From: Asticcacaulis taihuensis
Lineage (GTDB): Bacteria; Pseudomonadota; Alphaproteobacteria; Caulobacterales; Caulobacteraceae
Reading direction: 5' to 3'
Assembly: GCF_900100255.1 (NCBI RefSeq)
Contig: NZ_FMTS01000009.1
Location: 1-64,000 of the forward strand
DNA length: 64,000 nt
Below are positions 18,461 to 27,986 of this stretch, in pieces (within the stretch, counting starts at the first letter, position 1; the number at the start of each line of letters is the position of its first letter). Made by a program: the position numbers and the translations under genes. The notes beneath the pieces are model-generated. The model saw only the letters and a program-made list of their open reading frames with translations. It was not told where the DNA came from and made no database searches.

Positions 18461-18494
18461 TCCATCCCTCCGCTCCGGAATTGAGGTTACGCCC

Positions 18495-21400
18495 ATGGTA
18501 CGCAAAAACTTGGTACGCAGATACTGGCCACGCAAACACTGGATGCTCGCCGCTTCCCTGACCGTTCTCTCGCTTGGCATCGGGTCATCCGTCTGGGCCG
18601 GCCAGTCGGTTTTTGTGACCGCGCCTCACGATCCGCTGGCCATAACGGTCAAGGCCGCGGGCGATGGCAAGACTGACGATACCGCCGCGATCCAGGCCGC
18701 CATAGATACCGCCGCCAAGTCCGGCGCTGGCAGCATCGTCTGGCTACCTTCCGGCCGCTATCGCCTCACGCGGACCCTGCTCGTGCCGCCGGCGGTGCGG
18801 CTGTTTGGCGAAGGCGCGAAACGGCCCACGCTCGTCCTGGCCGACCGGACGCCGGGTTTCGATACGGGTGTGAAAACCATGATGACCTTCACCGGCGCCG
18901 ATCAATATGCCACCGGTCCGGTGCCTGTGCCGGTGCCTTCGGCGATGCCCGGCAAACCCGATGTGCGTGACGCCAATTCGGGGACGTTCTATTCGGCGCT
19001 GTCCAACATCGATTTCGAAATCGGCGACGGCAATCCGGCCGCGGCGGGGGTACGTTTTCGTGTTGCCCAGCATGGCTATCTCAGCCATATCGATTTCCAT
19101 ATCGGCTCAGGCTTCGCCGGTATCTACCAGGCCGGCAACGAAGCCGAAGACCTGCACTTCTATGGCGGACGCTATGGCATAGTGTCCGAAAAGACCTCCC
19201 CGGCGTGGCAGTTCACCCTGATTGATTCGCACTTTGAAGGCCAGCGCGATGCCGCCATCCGCGAGCACGAGGTCGATCTCACCCTTGTCAACGTCACAAT
19301 CAAGGATACGCCGACCGGCATCGACATCGACAAGGGTTACAGCGACAGCCTGTGGGGTAAGAATGTGCGGTTCGAGCGCGTGTCGAACGCCGCCGTGGTC
19401 ATCAGCAACGAGAACAGCCCCTTCACCCAGATCGGCTTCGACAACGCCCTGGCCGCGAACGTACCGGTTTTCGCCCGCTTCCGGGATTCGGGGAAAACTG
19501 TCAAAGGACCGGCCAAAGCGTACCAGATCGGCGCCTTCAATTACGGCCTGAAAATCGACACCCTCGGCGAAATGGGCCATTTCGACACCCACTTCCAGGC
19601 CAAACCGCTGGCGCAACTGCCCAAATGGGGCGACCCCATTCTCCCTGCCCTGCCGCCCGTCGATCAGTGGGTGGATGTCCGCACCCAGGGCGTTATCGGC
19701 GACGGCGTGGCCGATGATACCGCGGCCCTGCAAAAGGCCATCGATAACAACCGCGTGGTCTACTTGCCGATCGGCCATTACCTGGTCAGCGACACCCTGC
19801 ACCTGCGCCCGGATACGGTCCTGATCGCCCTGCACCCCAGCGCGACCCAGATCACCCTGGCCGAAAACACGCCCGCCTACCAGGGCGTCGGCAATGCCAA
19901 GGCTCTGGTTGAAAGCGCGAAGGGCGGCAACGCCATCATAACCGGCATCGGCCTGTTCACTGGCGGCGTCAATCCACGCGTCACGGCCCTGCTGTGGAAG
20001 GCCGGCGAAGGCTCGCTGGTGGAAGATGTCCGCATCCACGGTGGCCACGGCACACTTCTGCCCAATGGCAAGCGCGTCGATTTTTCCGACCCAAAGTTCC
20101 GCATGGACGGTCAGCATCCCGGCATCTGGGTGACCGATGGCGGCGGCGGCACCTTCGTCGCCAACTGGACGCCCAATACCATGTCTGACTCCGGCTTTTA
20201 TGTCAGCAACACCAAAACGCCCGGCCATGTCTATGAACTGTCTGCCGAGCACCACAATCGCCATGAGATCGTGCTCGACAACGTGGAGAACTGGGAGTTC
20301 CTGGCGCCCCAGACCGAGCAGGAAGTCATCGACGGCCTGGAATCGATGTCGCTGGAGGTGCGCAACTCCAAAAACATCCTGTTCGCCAATTACCACGCCT
20401 ACCGCGTGACCCGCAGCCTGAAACCGGCGCCGACCGCCGTCAAACTGTTCAATGTCGACAATATCCGCTTCCGCAATATGTCGACCAATGCCGAAAGCGG
20501 CTACGCCACCTGCGATGACAATGGCTGCGGCACCTATCTGCGCGCCAGCAAGTTCCCGTTTGAAAACGCCATCACCGACATGACGCACAAGCTGGAGGTG
20601 CGTGAGCGCCAGTTCGCCGTGCTTGACGTGACGGCCACGCCGCCGTTGCCCGCCGCCGCACCCGTGCCCGTCGGCCTGACGAATGCGAAGGTCGAAAAGC
20701 TGGAGGACGGCTTCTATTCGATCGCCGGGGGTGCGGTCGATGACAAGGGCAATCTCTATTTCGTCGATCATCATTTCCACCGCATCTATCGCTGGTCGGA
20801 AGGGCGCGGCCTGGAAGTCGTCAGCGATGCCGCACTCGACCCGGTCAACCTGGCCGTCGATAAATCCGGGCACCTGATGGTTCTGTCGTCTGACGGCCCG
20901 GACGCCACGGTCTACAGTCTCGATCCGTGGACCGCCACGCCGGAACTGACCCGCATCGCCCCCACGCCGGTCGCGGCGCATCCCGACGCGGTCACCGCCC
21001 TGCCCGGCAATCTCTGGAACAACGGCGAATTCCGCGACCAGCTCGATCCGAAGACCTATGAATTCACCACGCTGGCGGAGATGTTCGCGCGCGATGCCGC
21101 GACGCCCAAGCCGCTGGAATATGTCTCGCCGGACGGCTGCCTGGTCCTGCCGGCCTTCCGCGTCTACAGGCAGGGGCCGACCAACTTCCAGGGCTGGCGG
21201 TGGTCCGATACGCTTGATACCTATGGCTTCGTCACGGGCAAGCCCGGCGAGCGGGTGGCGGTCAGCAACGGCTCCGAAGGGCGGATCTATAGCGGGCAGG
21301 TCGGACAAGGCGGCAGCCTGACCGATCTGAAGCCGCTGACCGATCGCGGCGGTGAAAGCGTCGCCGTCGATGCGAAAGGGCGGCTGTTCGTCGCCAACGG

Positions 21401-21554
21401 GCAGATCTTCATCTATGACAGCGAGGGCAAACCTCTTGGCCGGATCGATACGCCGGAACGGCCGCTGCAACTGATCTTCGGGGGCGTTGACAACCAGACG
21501 CTGTTCATACTCACTCACCACAGCCTGTACAGCCTCGATGTGAAAGGCTTCTGA
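18495..21554 (+). CDS. Secreted fusion: two pectate-lyase/GH55-like beta-helix domains plus SMP-30-like propeller
   Basis: 1019 residues with a Sec-type signal peptide ending near residue 36 (SSVWAGQ). A first beta-helix domain begins with GDGKTDDTAAIQAAID (about 56-71) and a second with GDGVADDTAALQKAID (about 400); paired domains of this sort occur in GH55 glucanases and GH28-related proteins. From about residue 725 to the end the chain reads like an SMP-30/gluconolactonase propeller (GGAVDDKGNLYFVDHHFHRI, ESVAVDAKGRLFVANG, FGGVDNQTLFILTHHSLY). It could cleave a glycan and open an aldonolactone end to give gluconate for the adjacent kinase and permease. Catalytic residues of the helix part cannot be assigned by eye. 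Confidence 0.75.
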   Translation: MVRKNLVRRYWPRKHWMLAASLTVLSLGIGSSVWAGQSVFVTAPHDPLAITVKAAGDGKTDDTAAIQAAIDTAAKSGAGSIVWLPSGRYRLTRTLLVPPAVRLFGEGAKRPTLVLADRTPGFDTGVKTMMTFTGADQYATGPVPVPVPSAMPGKPDVRDANSGTFYSALSNIDFEIGDGNPAAAGVRFRVAQHGYLSHIDFHIGSGFAGIYQAGNEAEDLHFYGGRYGIVSEKTSPAWQFTLIDSHFEGQRDAAIREHEVDLTLVNVTIKDTPTGIDIDKGYSDSLWGKNVRFERVSNAAVVISNENSPFTQIGFDNALAANVPVFARFRDSGKTVKGPAKAYQIGAFNYGLKIDTLGEMGHFDTHFQAKPLAQLPKWGDPILPALPPVDQWVDVRTQGVIGDGVADDTAALQKAIDNNRVVYLPIGHYLVSDTLHLRPDTVLIALHPSATQITLAENTPAYQGVGNAKALVESAKGGNAIITGIGLFTGGVNPRVTALLWKAGEGSLVEDVRIHGGHGTLLPNGKRVDFSDPKFRMDGQHPGIWVTDGGGGTFVANWTPNTMSDSGFYVSNTKTPGHVYELSAEHHNRHEIVLDNVENWEFLAPQTEQEVIDGLESMSLEVRNSKNILFANYHAYRVTRSLKPAPTAVKLFNVDNIRFRNMSTNAESGYATCDDNGCGTYLRASKFPFENAITDMTHKLEVRERQFAVLDVTATPPLPAAAPVPVGLTNAKVEKLEDGFYSIAGGAVDDKGNLYFVDHHFHRIYRWSEGRGLEVVSDAALDPVNLAVDKSGHLMVLSSDGPDATVYSLDPWTATPELTRIAPTPVAAHPDAVTALPGNLWNNGEFRDQLDPKTYEFTTLAEMFARDAATPKPLEYVSPDGCLVLPAFRVYRQGPTNFQGWRWSDTLDTYGFVTGKPGERVAVSNGSEGRIYSGQVGQGGSLTDLKPLTDRGGESVAVDAKGRLFVANGQIFIYDSEGKPLGRIDTPERPLQLIFGGVDNQTLFILTHHSLYSLDVKGF

Positions 21555-21557
21555 TTC

Positions 21558-22898
21558 ATGCTGGCCCTGTCCCCGGAAACGACCACCCTGGTCATTGTCC
21601 TCGCCGCGGTCCTGTCGCTCATCGTCATGATCGCCTGGGCAAAGGTTCAGCCCCTGCTGGCCTTTGTCGTGGCGTCGATCCTGGCCGCCCTGCTGCTACA
21701 AATGCCGCTCGACAAGGTGACGCATTCGATCGAGAAGGGCATCGGGGACATGGTGGGCTCCCTCGCCGTATTGCTGGCCTTCGGCGCCATCTTCGGCAAG
21801 ATTGTTGCCGACAGCGGCGCGGCCAAGAAGATCTCCAAGGTTCTGATCGGGCTGTTCGGCGACCGGCGCATTGCCCTGGCCCTGTGCCTGACCGGTTTCA
21901 TTGTCGGCATTCCCCTGTTCTACAATGTCGGCTTCGTATTGCTGGTGCCGCTGATTTTTTCGGTGGCGCGCCAATCGGCCCGGTCAATCGTATTCCTTGC
22001 GGTGCCGGTCATGGCGGGTCTGTCCATCGCGCACGGCTTCCTGCCGCCACACCCGTCACCGGCAGCGATCGTGCCCATGTTCAGCGCCAATATGGGCCTG
22101 ACCCTGATCTACGGACTGATCGTCGGCATCCCCACCGCCCTGATCGCCGGCCCGGTGTTCGCCTTGAGCGTACGGCATATTGTGGCCAATCCGCCGGCGC
22201 TGTTTGTTACCGATGAAATCCCGGACGATCAGTTGCCCTCAGCGGCAAACAGCTTCCTGACCGCACTTCTGCCGGTCCTCCTCCTGACCGGCTTCACCCT
22301 GCTCGGCTATGCCAGCGGTCTCGACGCCCAGGCAAAGCTGCTCATCTGTTTCCTCGGCAATCCGATGATCGTGATGCTGGTGTCGGTTCTGGTGGCGGTG
22401 CTGACGCTCGGCATCGGGCAGAAGATACCGCTGGCGAATTTGATGACCGGCTCGGGCAGCGCCCTGCGCGAAATCGCCCCGATCCTGCTGATCATCGCCG
22501 GTGCCGGCGCCCTGAAGCAGATATTCGTCGATGGCGGTGTCAATGACCAGCTTGGCATCCTGCTCAAGAGCCTGCCCGTACCGCCGCTGGTACTGGGCTG
22601 GCTGATCGCCGGCGTCATCCGCCTGTCCCTGGGCTCGGCGACGGTGGCCGGTCTGACGGCCGCGGGACTGGTCACACCGCTGGTCAAGGTCAGCGGGGTC
22701 GATCCGAACCTCATGGTGCTGGCGGTCGGCGCCGGCAGCCTGATGTTCAGCCATGTCAACGATTCCGGCTTCTGGATGTTCAAGGAATATTTCGGCCTGT
22801 CCGTCAAAGACACCCTGCGGTCCTGGACCCTGATGGAGGGGCTGGTTGGCATATTCGGACTGATCTTCGTCCTCCTGCTCAACCTGTTGATATCCTAG
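21558..22898 (+). CDS. gntP: GntP-family gluconate:proton symporter
   Basis: 446 residues, almost exactly the family length, very hydrophobic with about 12-14 predicted membrane segments. Segments such as PLFYNVGFVLLVPLIFS, HGFLPPHPSPAAIVPMFSAN and GSLMFSHVNDSGFWMFKEYFG are hallmark GntP sequences. It starts 3 bases after the preceding stop, so the two are in one operon. It would move gluconate from periplasm to cytoplasm for GntK. The stop codon TAG (22896-22898) lies inside the left arm of a dispersed palindromic repeat, so the repeat forms the very end of the gene. Confidence 0.95.
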   Translation: MLALSPETTTLVIVLAAVLSLIVMIAWAKVQPLLAFVVASILAALLLQMPLDKVTHSIEKGIGDMVGSLAVLLAFGAIFGKIVADSGAAKKISKVLIGLFGDRRIALALCLTGFIVGIPLFYNVGFVLLVPLIFSVARQSARSIVFLAVPVMAGLSIAHGFLPPHPSPAAIVPMFSANMGLTLIYGLIVGIPTALIAGPVFALSVRHIVANPPALFVTDEIPDDQLPSAANSFLTALLPVLLLTGFTLLGYASGLDAQAKLLICFLGNPMIVMLVSVLVAVLTLGIGQKIPLANLMTGSGSALREIAPILLIIAGAGALKQIFVDGGVNDQLGILLKSLPVPPLVLGWLIAGVIRLSLGSATVAGLTAAGLVTPLVKVSGVDPNLMVLAVGAGSLMFSHVNDSGFWMFKEYFGLSVKDTLRSWTLMEGLVGIFGLIFVLLLNLLIS

Positions 22899-23021
22899 AG
22901 CGAGATGCGTTTTGATGGAATTAAAACGCATCTCGCTCTAGCTTTTGTTTTGTCGCGCAATTTAACGAACGAAGTTCGGCGAAGCCAAAAGTGGTTTCCC
23001 CTTTATCGGATTGCGCTCTAG
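22895..23021. repeat. Dispersed palindromic repeat overlapping the gntP stop; likely bidirectional terminator
   Basis: Perfect 19-bp inverted repeat: 22895-22913 and 22923-22941 with the 9-base loop GATGGAATT, followed by CTTTTGTTTTG. The element continues to TCGGATTGCGCTCTAG at 23006-23021, the part shared with 906-921 next to fusA. It lies between convergent gntP and the GH31 gene (stop at 23035) and would fold in either transcript. The outer CTAGAGC/GCTCTAG ends recur at both borders, suggesting an insertion-derived or mobilised repeat. Confidence 0.75.
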
Positions 23022-23034
23022 AACAACCGGCCTC

Positions 23035-25953
23035 TTAGTGGTCGAGCTTCAGTTCCAGACTATCGCCGGTATAGACGACCGCTTTTGTCAGCCCTGCCTC
23101 GGCGATCCCGGCGGCGTTGCCGGGTGACGCGATTACGACATTAAATGTGCGCGACTGAACCAGCCCCGGAAAAGTCCCCTGGCGCTTTCCGAATACCAGC
23201 GTCTTGCGCTTGTCATCCCAATGGATATCAACCGTCGCCCGCGCGCCCTTCTCGTAGGCATAGGTTTCATTGTCATCTTCATAGAGGGTGAAGCTGGCAT
23301 CGGCGCCCGGGTAGATCCTCAGCTCATAGGGCGCTTCGGGGTTTTCAGTGGCGTACTGAACGACCGGCCCCATAGGCACGATCGAGCCCGCCCGGACATA
23401 GAGCGGGAAGCGATCGAGCGGTGCATCCATTGAAGCCGTCTGCCCGCCCTTGAAGGCTGCGTCCGTCCAGAAATCGTACCAGTTGGCGCCCTTCGGCAGA
23501 TAGGTTTCGACGCGGGTATCGATCGCCGGGGTATTTTGCTTGAGCGCACGCAGATCTGACGGTGTGCGCCACGCCAGGCGCAGGCTTCGCTCGCCGCCGC
23601 CCTGGAAATACTCGATCTTAACCGCGACCTGTTGCCCCTTGTGCAGGGTGACAGTTGCGCCCTTGTAGCGCTTGGCGCCCTGGGACCAGTCTTCCACGAT
23701 CAGCTTGCCGTCGAGGAAGAGACGATAGCCGTCGTCGCCCTCCAGGCCGATCTCATAGGTGCCCTCTTCCGGCGCGGTGACAAAGCCTTCCCAGCGGGCG
23801 GAGAAGTTGTTCAGGCTCTCCAGGCCGGCCGGAATTTCGGCCAGCGGCGGTCCGGGCCAGCGGGCATCCAGGGTCGCATCGACGACCTTGCCCTTCGGGG
23901 TGTCGAAATTGACGCCGGCAAAATATTGCCCGGCCAGTCCGGCCTTGCCATCAGCGGTGTGGAGCGCACTGGCGGGAATCGTCTCGGCCGGCGGATCCTG
24001 CACATGGTACATCGCCCGCGTGACCGGGTGGACGAGGAAAGATGGCCCGAACATGAAGGCGTCGTCGATGTCGTGCGTCGCCTTGTCATCCGGGAAATCC
24101 ATCGGCAGGGCACGCATCAGGGTCGAGCGGTTGGCGGTGACCTGCCAGGCTTCGCTGTAGATATAGGGCAGCAGACGATAACGCAGATGGACCGTATCCA
24201 GCAGCGACTGGTACATCTCCGGGTTCAGGTCTTTGAAGATATAGGGTTCGCGCTCGATGCTGGTGCCGTGGACCCGCATGATCGGATTGAAGGCGGCAAA
24301 CTGGAACCAGCGGGCGAACAGTTCCTGATAGGCCGGATTGCGTTCACCGCCGGGGAATTCATTGACAAAGAAGCCGCCGGTATCCTGTGTCCAGTAAGGA
24401 TTTCCGGTAATGGTCACATTGACACCACCGCTGATCTGTTCGCGGAGGGTCTTCCAGTTGGCGAAGATATCGCCGGACCACGAAGCCGCCGCCGTGCGCT
24501 GGGCGCCGGCCCAGGCGGAGCGCGTCAGGGTGAAGACACGCTGATCGCTGGTCGCGCGTTCACCATCATAGGTTCCTTGGGTCGTCATCAGCGAATAGGG
24601 ATTGAGATAACGGGTAAAATCGCCCATGGCGTTCACGCCCAGCCCCTTGATGTCGCGGATATTTTCCTGCGCATCCCAGGCGGCCGATCCGACCTCAACC
24701 TCTGTGCCGTCCATCCACAAGGCGTCCACGCCCTTATCCAGCAGGCCCTTCTTGATGTATTTGAAATAGATTTGCCGGCCGAGCGGACTGTAGGCGTCGT
24801 AAACCCGGGCCTTCTTGGAAATCCAGTGCAGCGGCGTAAAGCGCAGATTATGCGCATCGAGTTCATGCGCCAGCTCTGTATCATTGCCGATCGACGGCCA
24901 GATCGACACCATCAGTTTCATGTGCAGATCATGTATCTCGCGGGTCATGCCCTCCGGATCGGGATAGCGTTCCGGGTTCCAGATCATGCCGCTCCATGTG
25001 CCATCCGTGTCGCTGCCCCAGTATTGCCAGTCCTGGACGATGTAATCGAGCGGGAACTGTTCCTTACGGAAGGTGTGGGCGACTTCGACAAGCCGCTTCT
25101 GATCCGGGTAGCGTTCCTTGCTCATGAAAAGGCCGAACGCCTGTTTCGGAAACATCGGGGCATCACCCGTCAGGCCACGATAGTCGGCGACCACCTCGTC
25201 CAGCGAATTACCGGCCATGAAATAGTAATCGACCCCGCCCGGCGCGCTTTCCGCCCAGAGGGTGGCCTTCCCGGCGTCATCCTTGAACCGCATCTGGGAA
25301 TAGGTGTCCCACAGGATGCCATATTTTTCGCTGGAGACCATGACCGGAATAACAATCCCGACATTGGTCTGGACGAGCAGAAGGTCCTTGTTGCGCCGGT
25401 TCAGATTGCCCTGATCAACGAAACCGAACCCGTAGATGCCTTCATCGGGCTTGAGGGTGAAGCTGTTGCTGACTTCATAGGTCGGCGCGTCCGATATGGT
25501 CTTTTTCTCGACCGTTTGTGGATGCTTGCCGTCCTCGCGCGTGAATACGTGACCATCCGGGCCTTTGAAGGTCAGGGCGCCCGTTGCGGTATCGACATCG
25601 ATTTGCAGCCGGTCACTGCGGATCGACACCGTACCGCCGGACCGGCTGATCTTGAAGTCAATGTCGTCCGGCGTGTCGGTGACGACAATGCTCGGCTGCG
25701 TCCAGTAGTTCTCGCCGAGGTTGGTGTTGACCCGCACCGTGGTCGGCGAATAGAAGATGACGCTCTTGGTCATTCCGCCGACGCGGAACTGTACGCCGTT
25801 CTTCAGCCGCACCAGGTCAAAACCGGCGGCATTCACACTGGCGACCTCCACCATATGGCCTCGGCCGTCGAGACCGGTCGGGGTTTCCGCAAGGCCGGCG
25901 GAGGCGACAAGCGCCAGGGCCGACACGGCCAAGCCTAATGTTTTGAGTCGCAT
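23035..25953 (-). CDS. GH31 alpha-xylosidase with inserted PA14 domain
   Basis: 972 residues with a signal peptide (cleavage near SAGLAE). GH31 catalytic nucleophile Asp415 lies in WMDGTEVE and the acid/base Asp495 in WSGDIFANW. A PA14 domain lies at about 665-800 (GLAGQYFAGVNFDTP, GDDGYRLFLDGKLIVEDW, VKIEYFQGGGERSLRLAW), as in characterised xyloglucan-active alpha-xylosidases such as Cellvibrio Xyl31A (recalled family knowledge). It would remove alpha-xylose from the non-reducing end of xyloglucan oligosaccharides in the periplasm. It is last in the minus-strand operon, 41 bases after GH27, with AGGAAG before the ATG. Confidence 0.92.
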   Translation of the reverse strand: MRLKTLGLAVSALALVASAGLAETPTGLDGRGHMVEVASVNAAGFDLVRLKNGVQFRVGGMTKSVIFYSPTTVRVNTNLGENYWTQPSIVVTDTPDDIDFKISRSGGTVSIRSDRLQIDVDTATGALTFKGPDGHVFTREDGKHPQTVEKKTISDAPTYEVSNSFTLKPDEGIYGFGFVDQGNLNRRNKDLLLVQTNVGIVIPVMVSSEKYGILWDTYSQMRFKDDAGKATLWAESAPGGVDYYFMAGNSLDEVVADYRGLTGDAPMFPKQAFGLFMSKERYPDQKRLVEVAHTFRKEQFPLDYIVQDWQYWGSDTDGTWSGMIWNPERYPDPEGMTREIHDLHMKLMVSIWPSIGNDTELAHELDAHNLRFTPLHWISKKARVYDAYSPLGRQIYFKYIKKGLLDKGVDALWMDGTEVEVGSAAWDAQENIRDIKGLGVNAMGDFTRYLNPYSLMTTQGTYDGERATSDQRVFTLTRSAWAGAQRTAAASWSGDIFANWKTLREQISGGVNVTITGNPYWTQDTGGFFVNEFPGGERNPAYQELFARWFQFAAFNPIMRVHGTSIEREPYIFKDLNPEMYQSLLDTVHLRYRLLPYIYSEAWQVTANRSTLMRALPMDFPDDKATHDIDDAFMFGPSFLVHPVTRAMYHVQDPPAETIPASALHTADGKAGLAGQYFAGVNFDTPKGKVVDATLDARWPGPPLAEIPAGLESLNNFSARWEGFVTAPEEGTYEIGLEGDDGYRLFLDGKLIVEDWSQGAKRYKGATVTLHKGQQVAVKIEYFQGGGERSLRLAWRTPSDLRALKQNTPAIDTRVETYLPKGANWYDFWTDAAFKGGQTASMDAPLDRFPLYVRAGSIVPMGPVVQYATENPEAPYELRIYPGADASFTLYEDDNETYAYEKGARATVDIHWDDKRKTLVFGKRQGTFPGLVQSRTFNVVIASPGNAAGIAEAGLTKAVVYTGDSLELKLDH

Positions 25954-25994
25954 GTGCTTCTTCCTTTTTCGCAGTCGGCCTGAAGGCCCGTCTT

Positions 25995-27914
25995 TTATTT
26001 ATTCAACAGGGCGGCATTGCCCCAGGTGACCACGGTCGGCGTCTTGTTCTTTCCGGCCTTGCCGCGCGCCACCAGTTCGACGATCCGAACGCCGGTCACA
26101 TCCGCGGTCAGGGCCTGCGCCGGCTGGCCAAAGCGCATGGCTTTCGAGGTCGTCAGTAGCTTACCATCCCCGTAGACCGAGAAGGTCACATCGTCATCGG
26201 CATCGAAGGTCGAATCATCGACCCCGACCTCGGCAACGAAGCGACGGAACTGACCGTCGGCCTTGACCTCCAGACGGGAGTTGGACAGCACGCCGAGGCC
26301 GGTCTCATAGGCCGTGCCATTGATGCGCAACATCTGCCGGTAAGGCGTGGCGTCGGCCTGGGCGCCGCCCCAGCCGGTATAGGCGGGCGGCTCGCCCGTA
26401 TCGGTCGTCCCGCCCCAGGGCGTGATCATGCGGTGTATCGTCGGATCGGGCTGCGGCGTGACCACGCCGTCCACCGCCGGGTTCACGCGCCCGGTCATTT
26501 CCGACAGGTAGAGTCCGTCAGACAGGCTGCGTGTGCCGGCGGCATCAAAGATCAGAGTCTGGCGTGGCTCCAGGTGCATACGGGTTTCACCGCTGAAAGC
26601 CGGCAGGGAATGACCGTCCCACAAATCCCTGAGCGCAACCGGGGCATTTCCGTCAAATTTCAGGTGGTGGGCCGTCAGTGTGACCTCGGCCGGCGCCAGT
26701 CCGCGGTTGAATATGGCGACCGCCTTGTGCCCGTTTGCGAGCGTCTTGACCAGTATCTGGATGTCATCGGTGTCGTAGGCGAGGACAGCCTGGTTGCCCG
26801 CCGCATCCTGATCGACGGCGATGATGTCGCTGTTGCCCAGGATATCCATTAGCGGCTGCGGCGCCTGGCGCAGGTCATAACCGATCAGTAGCGGCGCCGA
26901 CAGCATGGACCACAGCGCGAAGTGCGACCTGGCCTCGGTCAGATGATGTTCGTCGAAATCGCCATGACCGATAAACAGCATATCCGGATCGTTCCACGAA
27001 CCGGGATGGGCATAAAGCGATCGCCCGACGGCGCTGTCGAAGTTGGCCAGCATACGCGTCCAGCTCGGCGTGATGTCATCGCTGGTGCGCGACACATTGC
27101 CGACATCCTTGGCCCAGGCGCGGACATCGGCCGAGCCCCAGGCGCAGATCGAAAAGATGTAGTCATTATCCGGATTGGTGTGGTGAAGCGCGTCGGCAAC
27201 CTGCTGGTAAAGCGCGCGCACGGCCGGAATGTCGGTACGACGGATTTCCTTTGTATCGATCAGCGGATCGAGCGCCCGGTAAAGGCCGGATTTGACTTTC
27301 GCACTATCCGAACCAAATGCACGAATGCCGCAGGCATCGACCTTGATATAGTCGAATGCCCAGTCACCGAAATAGAGCTTGATGTCCTGATCAATATGAC
27401 CGTACAGCCCGACCTCGCGCTCGGCGACCATGCCCTCTGGCAGGTTCGGCGTATCGGGGCCGCCGAAAGCCTGCGAACAGTTGTTGGCGCCGATATCGGA
27501 ATAGATCCCGGCCTTCAGCCCCATGGCGTGAATGCGGTCGGTAAACGGCCTGAAGCTTGTCTCTTCGGCGCCCCCAACGGCGGCAGAGGGGAAGATCGCG
27601 GTGCGCACGATCATGCGGCCGTCCGAAGCCCGCCGCTTCAGCCACCAGCCGTCATCGAGATTGATATACCGGTAGCCCTTGGCCGCCAACCCGCTGTCGA
27701 CAATGGCCTTGGCCGAATCCAGAACCTTTTGTTCGGTGACATCCGTATGGAACGCGTTCCACGAATTCCAGCCCATGGGCGGCGTAGATGCCTGTCCAGT
27801 GGCAACCGCCGTCCAGTGACCGGTCGGCGCCAACCTGTCCGACGCGGCATTGGCGACGCCCGCAAACAACCACACTATCGCCAGCCCCGTGGCAAGCCCT
27901 TTTCCAAATCCCAT
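25995..27914 (-). CDS. GH27 alpha-galactosidase with C-terminal NPCBM domain
   Basis: 639 residues from ATG 27912-27914 with GGGAAGAG upstream; a TTG 15 bases earlier is less likely. A signal peptide precedes the catalytic domain starting PPMGWNSWNAFHTDV. The nucleophile Asp193 sits in YIKVDACG, and RTSDDI probably contains the acid/base. Residues from about 490 form an NPCBM-type carbohydrate-binding domain (GLGVLSNSRLEV, VGVDDSTFDADDDVTFSVYGDGKLL). It removes terminal alpha-galactose, or beta-L-arabinopyranose as some GH27 members do. It lies 72 bases after GH62 and 41 bases before GH31 in the same direction. Confidence 0.92.
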   Translation of the reverse strand: MGFGKGLATGLAIVWLFAGVANAASDRLAPTGHWTAVATGQASTPPMGWNSWNAFHTDVTEQKVLDSAKAIVDSGLAAKGYRYINLDDGWWLKRRASDGRMIVRTAIFPSAAVGGAEETSFRPFTDRIHAMGLKAGIYSDIGANNCSQAFGGPDTPNLPEGMVAEREVGLYGHIDQDIKLYFGDWAFDYIKVDACGIRAFGSDSAKVKSGLYRALDPLIDTKEIRRTDIPAVRALYQQVADALHHTNPDNDYIFSICAWGSADVRAWAKDVGNVSRTSDDITPSWTRMLANFDSAVGRSLYAHPGSWNDPDMLFIGHGDFDEHHLTEARSHFALWSMLSAPLLIGYDLRQAPQPLMDILGNSDIIAVDQDAAGNQAVLAYDTDDIQILVKTLANGHKAVAIFNRGLAPAEVTLTAHHLKFDGNAPVALRDLWDGHSLPAFSGETRMHLEPRQTLIFDAAGTRSLSDGLYLSEMTGRVNPAVDGVVTPQPDPTIHRMITPWGGTTDTGEPPAYTGWGGAQADATPYRQMLRINGTAYETGLGVLSNSRLEVKADGQFRRFVAEVGVDDSTFDADDDVTFSVYGDGKLLTTSKAMRFGQPAQALTADVTGVRIVELVARGKAGKNKTPTVVTWGNAALLNK

Positions 27915-27986
27915 CACGTCTCTTCCCAAAAATTCAATTTGTGCCTGTTTTTTACCGGCTTGCCTACTGTTTCAGCCGATACGGAT

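Noticed and set aside
19107-21521. 804-residue open frame opposite the beta-helix/SMP-30 gene
   Set aside because: Antisense shadow with repetitive D/G/V composition; the plus-strand gene has a signal peptide, ribosome site and domain motifs.
23632-25938. 768-residue open frame opposite the GH31 gene
   Set aside because: Antisense shadow; GH31 catalytic motifs and PA14 are on the minus strand.
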